Positions 1 to 5,402 are shown, counted from the stretch's first letter. The stretch is 5,402 nt of DNA from Chloroflexota bacterium (GCA_021801545.1 JAJYXX010000198.1:1-5402), one strand, 5' to 3'. Notes: generated from the sequence alone by a model not told the origin. Program-made: numbers and translations.

Positions 1-1175
1 ACGCGATCCTCGACGCGATCATCGCGGACGACCCGGGGGCACGCGTCGCGTGCGAGACGGCGACGACGACCGGCCTGGTCCTGGTCCTCGGCGAGATCAC
101 GACCTCGATCTACGTCGACTTCCAGTCGGTCGTGCGTGACACCGTCCGGGACATCGGGTACACGCGCGCCGACTACGGCTTCGACTATCTCACCTGCGGC
201 ACGCTCGTCAGCGTCAAGGAGCAGTCGCCCGACATCGCCGTCGGCGTGAACGCCGCGCTCGAGGTCCGTCAGGACGCCGCTCCGAGGCACGAGCTCGGGG
301 CCGGCGACCAGGGGATGATGTTCGGTTACGCCTGCCGCGAGACGCCCGAGTTCATGCCGCTCCCGATCGCGCTCGCTCACCGGATGGCGCGCCGGCTGGC
401 CGAGGTCCGCAAGAGCGGCCAGCTCCCGTACCTTCGACCGGATGGCAAGACGCAGGTGACCGTCGAGTACGAGCGGGGCGTCCCGAAGCGGGTCCGCACG
501 GTCGTGGTCGCGGCCCAGCACGATCCCGACGTGCGGACGGAGCGGCTTCGCCAGGACATCGTCGAGACCGTCATCCTGCCCTCGATCGACAAGGCGCTCC
601 GCCCCAGTGACCCGATCATGCACGTGAACCCGACGGGGCGGTTCGTGATCGGCGGGCCGATGGGCGACGCCGGTCTCACCGGGCGCAAGATCATCGTCGA
701 TTCGTACGGCGGGATGGCCCGCCACGGCGGCGGCTGCTTCAGCGGCAAGGACCCGACGAAGGTCGACCGCTCGGCCGCCTACGCCGCCCGCTGGGTGGCC
801 AAGAACGTCGTCACAGCCGGGCTGGCGGACCGCTTCGAGCTCGAGGTGGCCTACGGGATCGGGATCGCCCGGCCGCTCTCGCTCTCGGTCGAGTCGTTCG
901 GCACCGGGCGGATCTCCGACGAGAAGATCCTCGCCCTCATCGAGCGCAACTTCGACCTCCGCCCGGCGAGCATCATCGCCGCGCTCGACCTCCTGCGGCC
1001 GATCTACCGCCAGACGGCGGTCTACGGCCACTTCGGTCGCCCCGACCTCGACCTGCCCTGGGAGCGGACCGACAAGGCGGAGCTCCTGGCCGCCGAGGCG
1101 GGCCTGCCGGCTCCGGCGATCGCTCCGGTCGCTGCCGGCGTGGCCGAACCCTCGGGATCGGTCGGAGCTGGTTGA
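1..1175 (+). CDS. metK: S-adenosylmethionine synthetase (methionine adenosyltransferase), 5'-truncated by the window edge
   Basis: MetK makes S-adenosylmethionine from methionine and ATP in the cytosol, normally as a homotetramer. The frame is open from base 3 and reads AILDAIIADD, which in this family lies roughly 25-30 residues after the start, so the start and the ATP-binding GHPDK motif lie off-window. A GTG at 132 is internal, because family sequence continues upstream of it. Both family signatures are visible: GAGDQGMMFGY (bases 297-329) and the glycine-rich phosphate loop GGGCFSGKD (726-752), with Cys where Ala is usual; I recall that the family pattern allows this. HVNPTGRFVIGGP and the C-terminal GRPDLDLPWE are also typical. 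About 390 residues are present. The last 25-30 (Ala/Pro/Gly-rich, ending PSGSVGAG) extend past the usual end. The gene stops with TGA at 1173-1175 and converges on the transporter operon. Confidence 0.97.
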   Translation, partial: AILDAIIADDPGARVACETATTTGLVLVLGEITTSIYVDFQSVVRDTVRDIGYTRADYGFDYLTCGTLVSVKEQSPDIAVGVNAALEVRQDAAPRHELGAGDQGMMFGYACRETPEFMPLPIALAHRMARRLAEVRKSGQLPYLRPDGKTQVTVEYERGVPKRVRTVVVAAQHDPDVRTERLRQDIVETVILPSIDKALRPSDPIMHVNPTGRFVIGGPMGDAGLTGRKIIVDSYGGMARHGGGCFSGKDPTKVDRSAAYAARWVAKNVVTAGLADRFELEVAYGIGIARPLSLSVESFGTGRISDEKILALIERNFDLRPASIIAALDLLRPIYRQTAVYGHFGRPDLDLPWERTDKAELLAAEAGLPAPAIAPVAAGVAEPSGSVGAG

Positions 1176-1225
1176 GGGGCCCTCGGTCTGGACGGCGCGG
1201 ATGATCGCCCGGGCCGCGGCGAGGG
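1176..1225. other. convergent intergenic gap between metK and the potC-like gene
   Basis: These 50 bases separate two convergent stop codons. A short perfect dyad, GAGGG-G-CCCTC (1174-1184), overlaps the metK stop, and weak 5-base arms CGCGG/CCGCG occur at 1196-1200 and 1214-1218. Neither has a proper loop or a following T tract on either strand. I therefore do not call a terminator; termination may be Rho-dependent or lie inside the opposing genes. Confidence 0.5.
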
Positions 1226-2263
1226 TCAGGCCGCCACCGCGGCACCACCGGCGGCAGCGAGGTCCTCGAGGTTGGCCTCGACCCGCTCGGCGGCCGCCCG
1301 GAGCGTCTCGGCCTGGCGCGCCTGGCGCCGGTAGATGAGCTGGACGATGAACAGGATCGTGAGCGTCACGAGCAGGATCAGGGTCGCGATCGCGTTGATC
1401 TCCGGGGTGATCCCGCGCCTGATCGAGGCGAAGACGTACATCGGCAGCGTCGGCTGACCCGGCCCGCTGACGAACGAGGCGATGACGAAGTCGTCGAAGC
1501 TGAACGTGAAGGCGAGGAGCGCCCCGGCCAGGATCGCGGGCGCGAGCTGCGGCAGCGTCACCTGGCGGAACGTCCGCCAGGGTGTGGCGTAGAGATCGCC
1601 CGAGGCCTCGACGAGCGAGCGGTCCATCCCCGCCAGGCGGGTCCGGACGAGGACGATGACGATCGCCATCGTGAACACGACATGGGCCGCGACGACGGTG
1701 TGCAACCCCTGGCCGAGCGTCAGCGGCCGGCCGCCGAGGCCGAGCGACGACCACAGGTAAGCGATCCAAGGGTTGATCCAGCCGAAGATGTTGACGAAGA
1801 AGAGGAGGGTGGCGATCCCGATCACGATCCCCGGGATGATGATCGCGATGTAGGTCAGCCCGTCGAGCACGGTGCGAATCGCCCGCGGGGCGCGGCTGAG
1901 CGCGAGTGCGGCGATCGTTCCGAACGTCGTCGCGATGATCGAGGTCGAGAAGGCGACGACGAGGCTGTTGCCGAGGGCGCGGATGACGAACTGGTCGCCC
2001 AGGGTCGTCCCGTACCAGCGCAGCGACAGACCACGCAGCTCGCCGCTCCGTTCTCCGGCCGTGAAGCTGAACAGGACGACGAGCGCGATCGGGACGTAGA
2101 GGAAGACGTAGACGAGCGCGGCGTGGCTCCGGAACAGCGCGTCCACCCAGCGCCCGGCCCGGTCGAGAGCAGCCCGTGGCCGATGACCAGCCAGCCCGCC
2201 GCGAACGTCCGCCCGACCGGCGCTCCTCCGACCGACCCCCTTGCCCGCGCTGATGGGACTCAC
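1226..2263 (-). CDS. potC: ABC transporter permease, PotC-like (spermidine/putrescine family)
   Basis: This is the second inner-membrane permease of the importer and pairs with the PotB-like protein to form the channel. It has 345 codons. Six hydrophobic segments fall at about residues 48-68, 99-122, 134-160, 187-207, 243-265 and 289-311. The ATPase-docking EAA loop starts at E219-A220-S221 and runs to the LPQLAP turn near 237-242; the usual Gly of this motif is Tyr225. The FSFDDFVIASFV stretch (254-265) and the PEINAIATL run before the last helix are hallmarks of PotC. I chose GTG at 2263 because it overlaps the potB stop (GTGA), implying translational coupling. This gives a 40-residue Arg/Gly-rich leader before the first helix; an alternative GTG at 2146 would give 306 residues. 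A charged, Ala-rich tail (314-345) follows the last helix. The open frame continues upstream to 2881, but that part is a shadow of potB. Confidence 0.9.
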   Translation of the reverse strand: MSPISAGKGVGRRSAGRADVRGGLAGHRPRAALDRAGRWVDALFRSHAALVYVFLYVPIALVVLFSFTAGERSGELRGLSLRWYGTTLGDQFVIRALGNSLVVAFSTSIIATTFGTIAALALSRAPRAIRTVLDGLTYIAIIIPGIVIGIATLLFFVNIFGWINPWIAYLWSSLGLGGRPLTLGQGLHTVVAAHVVFTMAIVIVLVRTRLAGMDRSLVEASGDLYATPWRTFRQVTLPQLAPAILAGALLAFTFSFDDFVIASFVSGPGQPTLPMYVFASIRRGITPEINAIATLILLVTLTILFIVQLIYRRQARQAETLRAAAERVEANLEDLAAAGGAAVAA

Positions 2264-3165
2264 AGGAGCGACACCTGGCGCTCGACCCGGCCGCGCGAGC
2301 CGAACCAGAGGTAGAAGCCGACCGCGACGAGGACGACGAGGATCAGCCCGATCGCCGCCGCTGATCCGAATGGCCAGTTCCGCGACTGGAGGTACATGTC
2401 GAACAGGGCGTTGCCGACGAAGAACACCTTCCCGCCGCCGAGCAGGGCCGGGATCAGGTACTCGCCCATGATCGGGATGAAGACGAGGATCGCGCCGCTC
2501 AGGAGACCGGGCAGGGTGAGTGGCAGCGTCACCTGGCGGAAGGTTGCCCAGCGGCCGGCCCCGAGGTCCTTCGACGCCTCGAGCAGCCGTTTGTCGAGCC
2601 GTTCGAGGCTGACGAAGAGCGGGAAGACCATGAGCGGCAGGTAGTTGTAGACGATCCCGAGCAGGACCGCGAACGGCGTGTTCAGGAGGACGGTCTTGCC
2701 GAAGCCGACTGCCTCGAGGAAGGCCGGGATGCCGGTGTTGCCGAGGATCGTCAGCCAGGCGTAGGTCCGGATCAGGAAGCTCGTCCAGAACGGGACGATG
2801 ACGAGGATGAGCAGGACCGTCTTCTTGTCCCCGGCCCGGGTGGCGAGGTAGTAGGCGAGCGGGTAGCCGACGAGGATGCACAGGATCGTGCCGGCGGCGG
2901 CCATCCAGAGGGTGTTGCCGAAGGCGGTCGCCCGGGTGGAGAGGTTGACGTAGTTGTCGAGCGTGAACCCGGCCTGGTAGCCGCCTTCCGGGGCCCGCTC
3001 GCCGACGCTGAACACGAGCAGGATCCCGAGCGGGACGACGAGCAGGAAGAAGTACCAGGCGCTCATCGGGGCGAGCATGAGCGCGGTCGCCAGGCGCATC
3101 CGCCAGCGGCTGGCGGTCTGCCCGGCGGGCGAGGTCCGGGCGGCGGCGAGGCCGGGAGGAGTCAC
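2260..3165 (-). CDS. potB: ABC transporter permease, PotB-like (spermidine/putrescine family)
   Basis: This is the first permease of the importer, 301 residues, an integral inner-membrane protein. Hydrophobic segments lie at about 28-54, 83-107, 116-141, 160-186, 219-243 and 269-292. The EAA loop is canonical (E196-A197-S198-K199-D200-L201-G202, then TLPLTLPG at 213-220). IMGEYLIPALLGG (232-244) and the segment VPFWTSFLIRTYAW (124-137) are typical of PotB. The GTG start at 3165 is the first in the frame with family-like spacing but lacks a clear Shine-Dalgarno sequence; ATG at 3099 (residue 23), just before the first helix, is an alternative, also without a strong site. It lies 88 bases downstream of the binding-protein gene and overlaps the potC-like gene by 4 bases, so all three are probably one transcript. 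Family assignment is firm; the substrate is not. Confidence 0.93.
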   Translation of the reverse strand: MTPPGLAAARTSPAGQTASRWRMRLATALMLAPMSAWYFFLLVVPLGILLVFSVGERAPEGGYQAGFTLDNYVNLSTRATAFGNTLWMAAAGTILCILVGYPLAYYLATRAGDKKTVLLILVIVPFWTSFLIRTYAWLTILGNTGIPAFLEAVGFGKTVLLNTPFAVLLGIVYNYLPLMVFPLFVSLERLDKRLLEASKDLGAGRWATFRQVTLPLTLPGLLSGAILVFIPIMGEYLIPALLGGGKVFFVGNALFDMYLQSRNWPFGSAAAIGLILVVLVAVGFYLWFGSRGRVERQVSLL

Positions 3166-3253
3166 GGCTGCTGTCCGCTCGATGCGGAACGGGCGGAACG
3201 GGCGGGGCGGGCGGCCGCAGGTACAGCCGGCCGTCCGGTTCGCAGGGCCAGGT
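3166..3253 (-). repeat. potD-potB intercistronic spacer with 9-base tandem repeats and a GC stem
   Basis: On the plus strand GCGGAACGG occurs twice in tandem (3184-3192, 3193-3201), followed by a variant GCGGGGCGG (3202-3210) and GCGGCCGC. Next to it, CGGCCG at 3212-3217 and 3228-3233 can pair across a 10-base loop. In the transporter mRNA this stem sits between the binding-protein stop and the potB start. In many importers such elements help the binding protein be made in excess over the permeases; that role here is an inference. No T tract follows, so it is not a classical terminator. Confidence 0.45.
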
Positions 3254-4495
3254 TCAGGCCGACTTGACGCGCGCCCAGAGCTCGGCTCGGTTCGGGTCGG
3301 TGAGCGTCACGGCGGCGCCGAACTCGAGCGGCGCCAGCTGGTCGGCCGGCGGGTAGACGATCGGATTCGACTTCATCGAGTCCGGCAGCAGCTCGATCGC
3401 CGCGGAGTCGACGACCGGGTAGCCGTGGAACTCGGCGTCCTTGGCCGAGATCTTCGGCGTCGCCATGTAGTCGAGGAACGCGTAGGCCGCCTCGCGGTGC
3501 GGCGCATTGGCGACGACAGCGAAGAAGTCGGACCAGATCTCGCCACCCTCCTTGCCGATGACGTACGTGATCTCCGAGATGTCGCGGTTGAGCTGGACGG
3601 CGTCGCCGGTCCAGGCCATCGCGATCCAGGCGTCCTGGTTGCGCATCGCGGGCTGGTAGTCGCTCGTGATCGCGAACAGGTGCGGTTTCACGTCGAGGAG
3701 GAGCTTCTCGGCGTCGGCGAGCTCCTTGGGGTCGACCGAGTTGAACGAGTAGCCGTAGTACTTCAGGGCGTTGCCGATCGCGGTCAGCTGGTAGTCGTGG
3801 ATCGTCACCTTGCCGCTGTAGTCGGCCCGGGCGAGATCCCAGAAGTCCTTCCAGCTCGTCATCGGCTTCGTGACATGCTTCGTGTTGATGACGTAACCGG
3901 TCGTGCCCCAGTCCTTGTTGATGCCGTACAGGTCCGGCGAGCCGGCCGGGTAGTGGGCCGGCATGAGGAAGCGCGCTTCGTAGCGCGAGGCATCGAAGCG
4001 GGGGATCTTCGTCAGGTCGAGCGGCTCGAGGAGCTTGAGCTTGCCGTACGTCTCGAACGTGTAGTTCGTCGGCACGAGAACGTCCCAGCCGGTTCCGCCG
4101 GCCTGGAGCTTGGCGAGCATCTCCTCGTTCGAGCCGAAGACCGTGACGTTGATCTTCACGCCGGTGAGTTGCGTGAACCGGTCGAGCGTCTTCGGGTCGT
4201 GGTAGTTCGGCCAGGTGGTCAGCTCGAGCGTGTCGCCGAGGGTGACACCCTGGGGCGGGGTCCAGTCGGCGAGCGGGTCGATGCCCGCGCTCGCCGAGGG
4301 TGCCTCACTCGCCGCCCCGGTCGACGGACCGGTCGAGGGAGCCTCGCTCGGCGCGGGGCTCGTGGTGGTGCTTGGGGCGCAGGCGGCGATGACGGCAGCC
4401 GCCGTCCCGAGGCCGGTGACTTGCAGGAACGCTCGGCGCGAGATGTGGCCGCGCTGGAAGGCGCGGTCGTGCTTCAGAAACTCGGTCCGATCCAC
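3254..4495 (-). CDS. potD: extracellular substrate-binding lipoprotein, PotD/PotF family, with Tat-type signal
   Basis: This is the solute-binding component of the importer, 413 residues from the GTG at 4495. I prefer this start to ATG at 4531 because GGAGGAG (4502-4508) sits six bases upstream. The N-terminus has a twin-arginine motif, SRRAFLQ (19-25), a hydrophobic stretch and a lipobox IAAC with Cys39 as the lipid anchor, so it is probably exported folded and tethered to the membrane. A Ser/Pro/Thr/Ala-rich linker (40-72) follows, with SEAPS twice. The mature domain is PotD-like: W95/Y98 (TTWPNY), SNEEMLAKL, EGGEIWSDFF and a GYP turn at 358-360. By eye against E. coli PotD (recalled numbering), W295, W321, D323, Y359 and D234 match Trp229, Trp255, Asp257, Tyr293 and Asp168, but Leu237 stands at Glu171. 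Polyamine specificity is therefore uncertain. Confidence 0.93.
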   Translation of the reverse strand: MDRTEFLKHDRAFQRGHISRRAFLQVTGLGTAAAVIAACAPSTTTSPAPSEAPSTGPSTGAASEAPSASAGIDPLADWTPPQGVTLGDTLELTTWPNYHDPKTLDRFTQLTGVKINVTVFGSNEEMLAKLQAGGTGWDVLVPTNYTFETYGKLKLLEPLDLTKIPRFDASRYEARFLMPAHYPAGSPDLYGINKDWGTTGYVINTKHVTKPMTSWKDFWDLARADYSGKVTIHDYQLTAIGNALKYYGYSFNSVDPKELADAEKLLLDVKPHLFAITSDYQPAMRNQDAWIAMAWTGDAVQLNRDISEITYVIGKEGGEIWSDFFAVVANAPHREAAYAFLDYMATPKISAKDAEFHGYPVVDSAAIELLPDSMKSNPIVYPPADQLAPLEFGAAVTLTDPNRAELWARVKSA

Positions 4496-4501
4496 TGCTT
4501 G

Positions 4502-4508
4502 CTCCTCC
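4502..4508 (-). promoter_or_regulatory. Shine-Dalgarno site that sets the potD-like start
   Basis: CTCCTCC on the plus strand reads GGAGGAG on the coding strand, six bases before the GTG at 4495. The upstream ATG at 4531 has no such site and would place this sequence inside the gene. The site therefore decides the start at 4495 and shortens the signal region to a normal Tat leader. Confidence 0.8.
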
Positions 4509-4549
4509 AGCTCGGCGAGGATCCATCCCACGGCGAGCGCTCGCCCCGG

Positions 4550-4592
4550 CCATGCGCGGCGCCATGTAGTGGCGCTTTATGGCCGCGCATGG
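4550..4592. promoter_or_regulatory. nested inverted repeat, probable operator of the transporter promoter
   Basis: Perfect 11-base arms CCATGCGCGGC (4550-4560) and GCCGCGCATGG (4582-4592) flank a 21-base spacer. Arm centres are 32 bases apart, about three helical turns, so both arms face the same side of DNA. Inside is a second perfect dyad, GCGCCA-TGTAG-TGGCGC (4559-4575). The right outer arm overlaps the predicted -10 box and start site, a position suited to repression. Alternatively the inner dyad could act as a hairpin in the 5' leader of the transporter mRNA. Confidence 0.6.
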
Positions 4593-4617
4593 TAGGCGTC
4601 GCAGGCCCATCGGTCAA
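4589..4617 (-). promoter_or_regulatory. sigma70-type promoter for the transporter operon
   Basis: On the minus strand TTGACC (4617-4612) is followed after exactly 17 bases by TACCAT (4594-4589). These match five of six and four of six consensus bases. Transcription would begin near 4582, leaving a leader of about 85-90 bases before the GTG at 4495. The leader contains the inner inverted repeat. Confidence 0.6.
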
Positions 4618-4625
4618 TGGTGATC

Positions 4626-4654
4626 TTTTCCGGCACGACCGCGTGCCACATGAT
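4626..4654 (+). promoter_or_regulatory. weak candidate promoter for the oxidoreductase gene
   Basis: TTTTCC (4626-4631) and CATGAT (4649-4654) are separated by 17 bases and match three and four of six consensus bases. The 16-base dyad lies between the two boxes. A competing possibility is a -10-like TAGTGT at 4698-4703, which lacks a recognisable -35. The rightward start is therefore unresolved. Confidence 0.2.
4632..4647. promoter_or_regulatory. 16-base perfect dyad, candidate regulator-binding site
   Basis: GGCACG-ACCG-CGTGCC is a perfect inverted repeat with 6-base half sites and a 4-base centre. It lies 15 bases upstream of the transporter -35 box, in the middle of the divergent control region, and is bracketed by TGATC copies at 4621-4625 and 4651-4655. 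A transcription factor bound here could act on both directions. The regulator's family cannot be read from the sequence. Confidence 0.45.
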
Positions 4655-4694
4655 CGCGGCGCTTCGGGGACGTCTCGAGGATCGCCGCTCGCTG

Positions 4695-4711
4695 GTGTAG
4701 TGTTACTGCAC
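4695..4711. promoter_or_regulatory. 17-base imperfect dyad upstream of the oxidoreductase gene
   Basis: GTGTAGT-GTT-ACTGCAC has six of seven pairs symmetric and is one of the few AT-richer spots in the region. It ends 75 bases before the GTG at 4787 and overlaps a -10-like TAGTGT, so it could be an operator or part of the rightward promoter. Confidence 0.35.
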
Positions 4712-4741
4712 ATCGAGCGCGGAGCGCGAGCGAGCCCAGCA

Positions 4742-4773
4742 GAGACACCGGGACCGGGACGGAGACACCGGGA
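4742..4773. repeat. two 12-base direct repeats just upstream of the oxidoreductase start
   Basis: GAGACACCGGGA occurs at 4742-4753 and exactly again at 4762-4773, a period of 20 bases (about two helical turns). The second copy runs into the ribosome binding site. It could be an activator or repressor site pair, or simply a small duplication in the leader. Confidence 0.5.
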
Positions 4774-4774
4774 G

Positions 4775-4782
4775 AGGAAGGA
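4775..4782 (+). promoter_or_regulatory. Shine-Dalgarno site of the oxidoreductase gene
   Basis: AGGAAGGA lies four bases before the GTG at 4787. The protein from this GTG reaches the dinucleotide-binding fold after only six residues, as expected, so the purine-rich site supports this start. Confidence 0.65.
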
Positions 4783-4786
4783 CGGC

Positions 4787-5402
4787 GTGCGCCAGCAGAG
4801 TCGAGTTGTCGTCATCGGCGGCGGCATCGCCGGCTGCAGTCTCCTCTACCATCTCACCCGCCTCGGCTGGACGGACGCGACCCTCGTCGAGCGCGGCGAG
4901 CTGACGAGCGGCTCGACCTGGCATGCGGCCGGGCTCTGCACCCAGTACCACTCGAGCCTCCAGCTCACCCGGCTCCTGATGCGCAGCATCGAGCTCTACC
5001 GCTCGCTCGAGGCGGAGACCGGCCAGCGGGTCGACTTCCACCAGGTCGGCAGCATCCGCCTGGCGAGTGTCCCGGACCGGCTCGACGAGTACCGCCACGC
5101 AGAGGCTCGGGCGAGGATCCTCGGCCTGCCGTTCGAGCTGCTCGGGCGGGCGGAGGTCGGTCGGCTCTGGCCGCTCGCCTCGCTCGACGGCATCCTCGGT
5201 GCGGCCTACACCCCGACCGACGGGTACGTCGACCCGAGCAGCGTCACCCAGGCGCTCGCCCGCGGGGCCCGCGAGCGCGGGGCGACGATCCTGCGCCGGA
5301 CGCGGGTCCTCGCGATCGCGCCTCGTCGGAGCGGCGAGTGGGACGTCGTCACCGACGCCGGCACGATCACGGCCGAGATCGTCGTGAACGCAGCGGGGCA
5401 GT
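4787..5402 (+). CDS. FAD-dependent oxidoreductase, dimethylglycine/sarcosine dehydrogenase-like, 3'-truncated
   Basis: The first 205 codons of a DAO-family flavoenzyme run off the right edge. The N-terminal Rossmann fold reads VVVIGGGIAGCSLLYHL, with the FAD-binding GxGxxG at G11/G13/G16 and the ribose-binding acid E35 in LVER. SGSTWHAAGL (41-50) matches the segment of dimethylglycine dehydrogenase that carries covalent FAD; the candidate histidine is His46. FHQVGSIRLA, a DGYVDP segment and VVNAAGQ at the edge also match that family. Such enzymes oxidatively demethylate N-methylglycines, often with a C-terminal GcvT-like folate domain that passes the one-carbon unit to tetrahydrofolate; whether that domain exists here lies beyond the window. 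The gene is divergent from the Pot-type importer, so it may act on the imported compound. Another amine oxidase of the same superfamily remains possible. Confidence 0.88.
   Translation, partial: MRQQSRVVVIGGGIAGCSLLYHLTRLGWTDATLVERGELTSGSTWHAAGLCTQYHSSLQLTRLLMRSIELYRSLEAETGQRVDFHQVGSIRLASVPDRLDEYRHAEARARILGLPFELLGRAEVGRLWPLASLDGILGAAYTPTDGYVDPSSVTQALARGARERGATILRRTRVLAIAPRRSGEWDVVTDAGTITAEIVVNAAGQ

Noticed and set aside
377..748. 123-codon minus-strand open frame inside metK
   Set aside because: It is fully antisense to conserved MetK coding sequence and shows no protein-family features.
1174..1218. Possible bidirectional terminator between metK and potC
   Set aside because: The dyads are only five base pairs, one has no loop, and no T tract follows on either strand.
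1682..2314. 210-codon plus-strand open frame
   Set aside because: It is antisense to potC; its Asp/Glu/Arg-rich composition is what the complement of a GC-rich membrane-protein gene produces, and it has no recognisable domain.
2264..2881. Open frame on the minus strand continuing upstream of the PotC-like gene, which would make a 551-residue protein
   Set aside because: It lies in another frame of potB, is Arg/Pro-rich with no family features, and the GTGA overlap gives a natural potC start at 2263.
4474..4827. 117-codon minus-strand open frame across the divergent region
   Set aside because: It overlaps the starts of both real genes and the promoter elements, and its sequence is low-complexity Arg/Pro/Ser without a motif.
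4787..5402. Gamma-glutamylputrescine oxidase, which would fit a polyamine importer
   Set aside because: The STWHAAGL, FHQVGSIRLA and DGYVDP segments resemble dimethylglycine dehydrogenases more closely; without the C-terminal half it cannot be excluded entirely.

Overview
The window is a high-GC bacterial chromosomal segment with tightly packed genes, strong G/C third-position bias and frequent GTG starts. The best guess is Chloroflexota (a Limnocylindria-like lineage) or an actinobacterium. The guess rests on the GC bias and on a Tat-type lipoprotein signal followed by a Ser/Pro/Thr-rich linker; no rRNA or other phylogenetic marker is present, so it stays tentative.

Layout from left to right: (1) bases 1-1175, plus strand, hold the 3' part of metK (S-adenosylmethionine synthetase), cut off at the left edge. 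(2) Bases 1226-4495, minus strand, hold an ABC importer operon of the spermidine/putrescine (Pot) family, transcribed right to left as substrate-binding lipoprotein (potD-like), permease potB-like and permease potC-like. No ATPase gene is in the window. metK and potC converge with a 50-base gap and no convincing terminator. (3) Bases 4496-4786 form a divergent control region. It has a good sigma70-type promoter reading left into the transporter, and at least three dyad-symmetric elements that look like operators. (4) Bases 4787-5402, plus strand, hold the first 205 codons of an FAD-dependent oxidoreductase of the dimethylglycine/sarcosine dehydrogenase type, cut off at the right edge.

Inferred working model: a methylated amine, amino acid or polyamine is captured by the lipoprotein, imported through the PotB/PotC channel with an ATPase encoded elsewhere, and oxidised by the divergently transcribed flavoenzyme. 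The two operons would be co-regulated from the shared intergenic region. The pairing suggests that the 'spermidine/putrescine' label may be wrong about substrate and that an N-methylated glycine derivative or betaine is an alternative. metK lies next door and belongs to methyl-group metabolism, but it is convergent, so a regulatory link is not shown. I see no RNA gene, CRISPR array, insertion sequence or unmistakably new system. The most interesting material is the control region and the unresolved substrate.
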